From NCBI GenBank assembly GCA_902799745.1, contig CADCBQ010000029.1:1-37712 (forward strand): DNA of 37,712 nt. The letters are read 5' to 3'. Of the stretch, positions 35,685-37,712 are shown in pieces. Under the pieces are notes generated by a model. It was not told the origin of the DNA, ran no database searches, and worked only from the letters and a program-made list of their open reading frames with translations. A program made the position numbers and the translations under genes. Each line of letters opens with the position of its first letter. Positions within the stretch are counted from its first letter, which is position 1. The stretch comes from Fibrobacter succinogenes. Its GTDB lineage: Bacteria > Fibrobacterota > Fibrobacteria > Fibrobacterales > Fibrobacteraceae.

Positions 35685-35720
35685 GAAGGCCGCCGCTAGG
35701 GCGGTAACGGAGAGTATTAC

Positions 35721-36881
35721 ATGATTGACTTCGAATATTATAATCCAGCAAAGATTGTTTTTGGCGAACACAGCGAACAGAAACTTCGCGAACTTTTGGC
35801 TGCATACGGCGTGAAGTCGCTCCAGCTTGTTTACAGCGGAGACTTTATCAAGGCGCTCGGCATTTATGACGTGATCAAGGACGCTGTTAAGGAACTCGGG
35901 ATTCGTTTTTCCGAAAACGGGAATGTGGTTCCGAATCCTTCGATTGACTTGGTGCGCGAACTCGTGAAGCAGGGCAAGGAAAACCAGGTGGACTTTGTGC
36001 TCGCGGTCGGTGGAGGAAGTTCGATTGATACCGCGAAGGCGGTGGCGCTTGGCATTCCGTACGATGGCGACGTGTGGGATTTCTTTGAAAAAGGCATCTC
36101 GCCCAAGCAGGTTTTGCCGATTGGCGTGATTGCAACGACAGCTTCGAGCGGTTCCGAGACTTCGAACGCGGCGATTCTTTCGAGCGGTGAATGGAAACTT
36201 GGTTTTGAAGATGACCGAATCATTCCGAAGTTCGCCATCATGAACCCGAAATACACGGTAGGCCTGCCGGCATACCAGACTTTCGTGGGAATCGCGGACG
36301 TGCTTTCGCACTTGCTGGAACGCTATTTCTCGGACGAAAAGAATTCCGATACCACGGACTACCTGATCGAAGGCGCTATTCGTGCGTTGCTCGTGAATGC
36401 GGACAAACTCTTGGTAAACCCGAAGGATGTAAACGCCCGTGGTGAAATCCAGTGGCTCGCCAGTGTAGCCCACGGTGGATTCCTGGATGCGGGTCGTCGC
36501 GCGGACTGGGGCTCTCACCGAATTGAACATGAACTTTCGGCGCAGTACAACATCACTCACGGCGAAGGCATGGCTGTTGTCACCGTCGCTTGGACAAAGT
36601 ACATGGCCGAGAAAAAGCCTTGGAGGCTCGCGCTTCTGGCAAGTAGAGTGTTTGGCGTAGATTCTTTCAACTATAGCGAAACCGAACGCGCAGTTATCTT
36701 GTCCGAAAAACTCACGGAATTTTTCAAGAAACTCGGTCTTGCGACAAGGCTTGCCGACTTGAAGATTGGCGACAAGGACTTTGATGCAATGGCTGCGCGT
36801 GCAACGCGTAACGGCAAGGTTGGGCACTATGTTCCGCTGGATGCCGCGGCGATCAAGGAAATCTTGAAAATCGCGTTGTAG
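35721..36881 (+). CDS. Iron-containing alcohol dehydrogenase
   Basis: A 386-residue group III alcohol dehydrogenase of the butanol-dehydrogenase/YqhD-like subgroup. FEYYNPAKIVFGE starts the Rossmann part, AVGGGSSIDTAKA binds the nicotinamide cofactor, ATTASSGSETSNAA is the phosphate loop, and metal ligands are D and H in GIADVLSHLLERY and two His in ADWGSHRIEHELSAQYNITHGEGMA. Reduces aldehydes with NAD(P)H; the natural substrate is unclear. CGGAGAG precedes the ATG. The next gene follows after 65 bp that include a small GGTGC/GCACC hairpin (36916-36929). Confidence 0.9.
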   Translation: MIDFEYYNPAKIVFGEHSEQKLRELLAAYGVKSLQLVYSGDFIKALGIYDVIKDAVKELGIRFSENGNVVPNPSIDLVRELVKQGKENQVDFVLAVGGGSSIDTAKAVALGIPYDGDVWDFFEKGISPKQVLPIGVIATTASSGSETSNAAILSSGEWKLGFEDDRIIPKFAIMNPKYTVGLPAYQTFVGIADVLSHLLERYFSDEKNSDTTDYLIEGAIRALLVNADKLLVNPKDVNARGEIQWLASVAHGGFLDAGRRADWGSHRIEHELSAQYNITHGEGMAVVTVAWTKYMAEKKPWRLALLASRVFGVDSFNYSETERAVILSEKLTEFFKKLGLATRLADLKIGDKDFDAMAARATRNGKVGHYVPLDAAAIKEILKIAL

Positions 36882-36946
36882 TAAAAAACTTCAACAAAAA
36901 ACAATAACAAAAACGGTGCTTACGCACCACAAGGAGAGTATAAACA

Positions 36947-37444
36947 ATGGCTAGAGTACATTTAAAACAACCGAACGAATTGACTGGCGAAGCAAAGGCC
37001 GCTTACGAAAAGTTGGATGCTGCTGGCAAGGTGACCAACATGAAGTTGGTGATGCTCCAGGATTACGGTATCTACAAGGCTTTCATGGGCTGGTACGATG
37101 CTTGGGAAAGCCTCGAAAAGACGGTGGGTCTGCGTGCTGCAACGATTTTTGCGCACTCGGTTTCTACGACGAACGGCTGCCTTCTTTGCTCGCTGTTCTT
37201 CATTAGCGACTTGAAGGCTCTGGGTCTCGATCCGAACAACTTCGAAACTTCCGAAAACGAAAAGCTTTTGCAGCAGCTGGGTCAGCAGATTGTGAAGGAT
37301 CCGACAAAGGTTCCGGACGAACTTTTCGAAGGTCTCCGCAAGTTCTATACCGACGAACAGATCATCATTATCGTGGGCTTTGGCGCTCAGATGCAGGCGA
37401 CGAACAACTTCAATTCTGTCTTGGGAAGCGTCTGTTGCCCTTGA
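36947..37444 (+). CDS. Carboxymuconolactone decarboxylase / AhpD-like protein
   Basis: A 165-residue protein with the CMD fold: LRAATIFAHSVSTTNGCLLCSLFF contains the redox C-x-x-C (CLLC) typical of AhpD-like thiol reductases. The later EQIIIIVGFGAQMQATNNFNSVL helix is the second conserved element. The frame ends at VLGSVCCP, abruptly for the family. In the +2 frame the sequence continues from about 37420 as GKRLLPLKELFKPATWRENIK to a TAA at 37488, which looks like a natural ending. AAGGAGAG precedes the ATG. Probably co-transcribed with the alcohol dehydrogenase. Confidence 0.8.
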   Translation: MARVHLKQPNELTGEAKAAYEKLDAAGKVTNMKLVMLQDYGIYKAFMGWYDAWESLEKTVGLRAATIFAHSVSTTNGCLLCSLFFISDLKALGLDPNNFETSENEKLLQQLGQQIVKDPTKVPDELFEGLRKFYTDEQIIIIVGFGAQMQATNNFNSVLGSVCCP

Positions 37445-37510
37445 AGGAATTGTTCAAACCGGCAACTTGGAGAGAAAATATCAAGTAATTTGTACTCTCC
37501 GTACAACCCG

Positions 37511-37556
37511 GCGCTCCTGGAAATATTCGAAGTCCATTTTCAGGGGCGCTTTTTTT
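37511..37556 (+). terminator. Intrinsic terminator after CMD gene
   Basis: GCGCTCCTGGAAA with TTTTCAGGGGCGC (13 bp, two wobble pairs) and a seven-T run. Confidence 0.85.
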
Positions 37557-37577
37557 GAACCTTTTCACGGAGACAGA

Positions 37578-37712
37578 ATGAATTTTGTACTGACGATTTC
37601 AGGTTTCCTGATCGCCTTCTTGGTAAACTTGCTTTTTCCGCAGGTGGCCGAAAATGTGCGAATCAAGGAATATGTTTTTGGCGGGTTTAGAGTTGACGAC
37701 AATTTGGCATAC
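37578..37712 (+). CDS. N-terminus of a membrane protein, cut by window edge
   Basis: 45 codons from the ATG (MNFVLTISGFLIAFLVNLLFP...) before the window ends. A hydrophobic first helix (residues 3-20) is followed by a polar stretch (AENVRIKEYVFGGFRVDD). CGGAGA lies 6 nt upstream. No family can be assigned from this length. Confidence 0.6.
   Translation, partial: MNFVLTISGFLIAFLVNLLFPQVAENVRIKEYVFGGFRVDDNLAY

Noticed and set aside
34305..35805. Minus-strand frame of 499 codons opposite metY
   Set aside because: Reverse-strand shadow of a strongly recognised PLP enzyme.

Overview
The window reads as a chromosomal segment of a Fibrobacter-like bacterium (phylum Fibrobacterota). I infer this from the gene complement (phosphoglucose isomerase, acetate kinase, O-acetylhomoserine sulfhydrylase), the moderate GC content, the secreted cadherin-like and beta-barrel proteins of a Gram-negative envelope, and promoters resembling the TAnnTTTG type of the Fibrobacteres-Bacteroidetes lineage. 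No rRNA, tRNA, CRISPR array or complete insertion sequence is visible.

Layout. 1-3.2 kb: pgi (partial, minus) diverges from a (p)ppGpp hydrolase/synthetase pair. 3.2-4.9 kb (minus): an ECF sigma factor, a small membrane anti-sigma candidate and a Cys/His-rich Spy/CnrX-like periplasmic protein, ordered like a metal-sensing sigma switch. 4.9-7.3 kb: a DUF1538 membrane protein with two P-II-like regulators. 7.4-18.3 kb: a fused membrane/spermidine-synthase-like protein, two paralogous outer-membrane barrels, the ABC-F ATPase uup, a large secreted Ig/cadherin-like protein, and ackA. 18.4-20.9 kb: a 19-bp-arm palindrome, an AAA+ ATPase, a PAP2 phosphatase and a histidine phosphatase. 20.9-23.3 kb: a reverse trans-sulfuration operon (mccB-mccA) behind a probable cysteine-codon attenuator. 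23.4-33.8 kb is an accessory island on the minus strand: a small antitoxin-like protein, an ASCH protein, a PIN-GNAT-EVE-like protein, and a type I restriction-modification locus (hsdRMS) with two silent hsdS half-genes and a tyrosine recombinase. 34.0-35.6 kb: metY behind a 240-nt structured leader. 35.7-37.7 kb: an iron-type alcohol dehydrogenase, a carboxymuconolactone-decarboxylase-like protein and the start of a further membrane protein.

How parts work together. Three points stand out. (1) The mccB-mccA leader encodes a 20-residue peptide with four consecutive Cys codons, followed by mutually exclusive antiterminator and terminator stems: the architecture of a transcription attenuator sensing charged Cys-tRNA. 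The same 40-bp upstream operator module (TTATAG-N7-CTATAACAAAC...AATAGTAT) recurs before metY, 13 kb away, shifted by exactly 10 bp relative to its promoter, so the two sulfur operons probably share a regulator. (2) hsdS carries an 18-bp inverted repeat matched exactly in a silent cassette of opposite orientation, with a site-specific recombinase gene between the two cassettes: a DNA-inversion switch for restriction specificity. (3) At least eight genes have a TAnnWTTR -10-like octamer ending 4-6 nt before the ATG, implying extensive leaderless transcription; this also helps choose starts for the PAP2 gene and a 50-residue small gene. All functions are from sequence reading; no database search was run.
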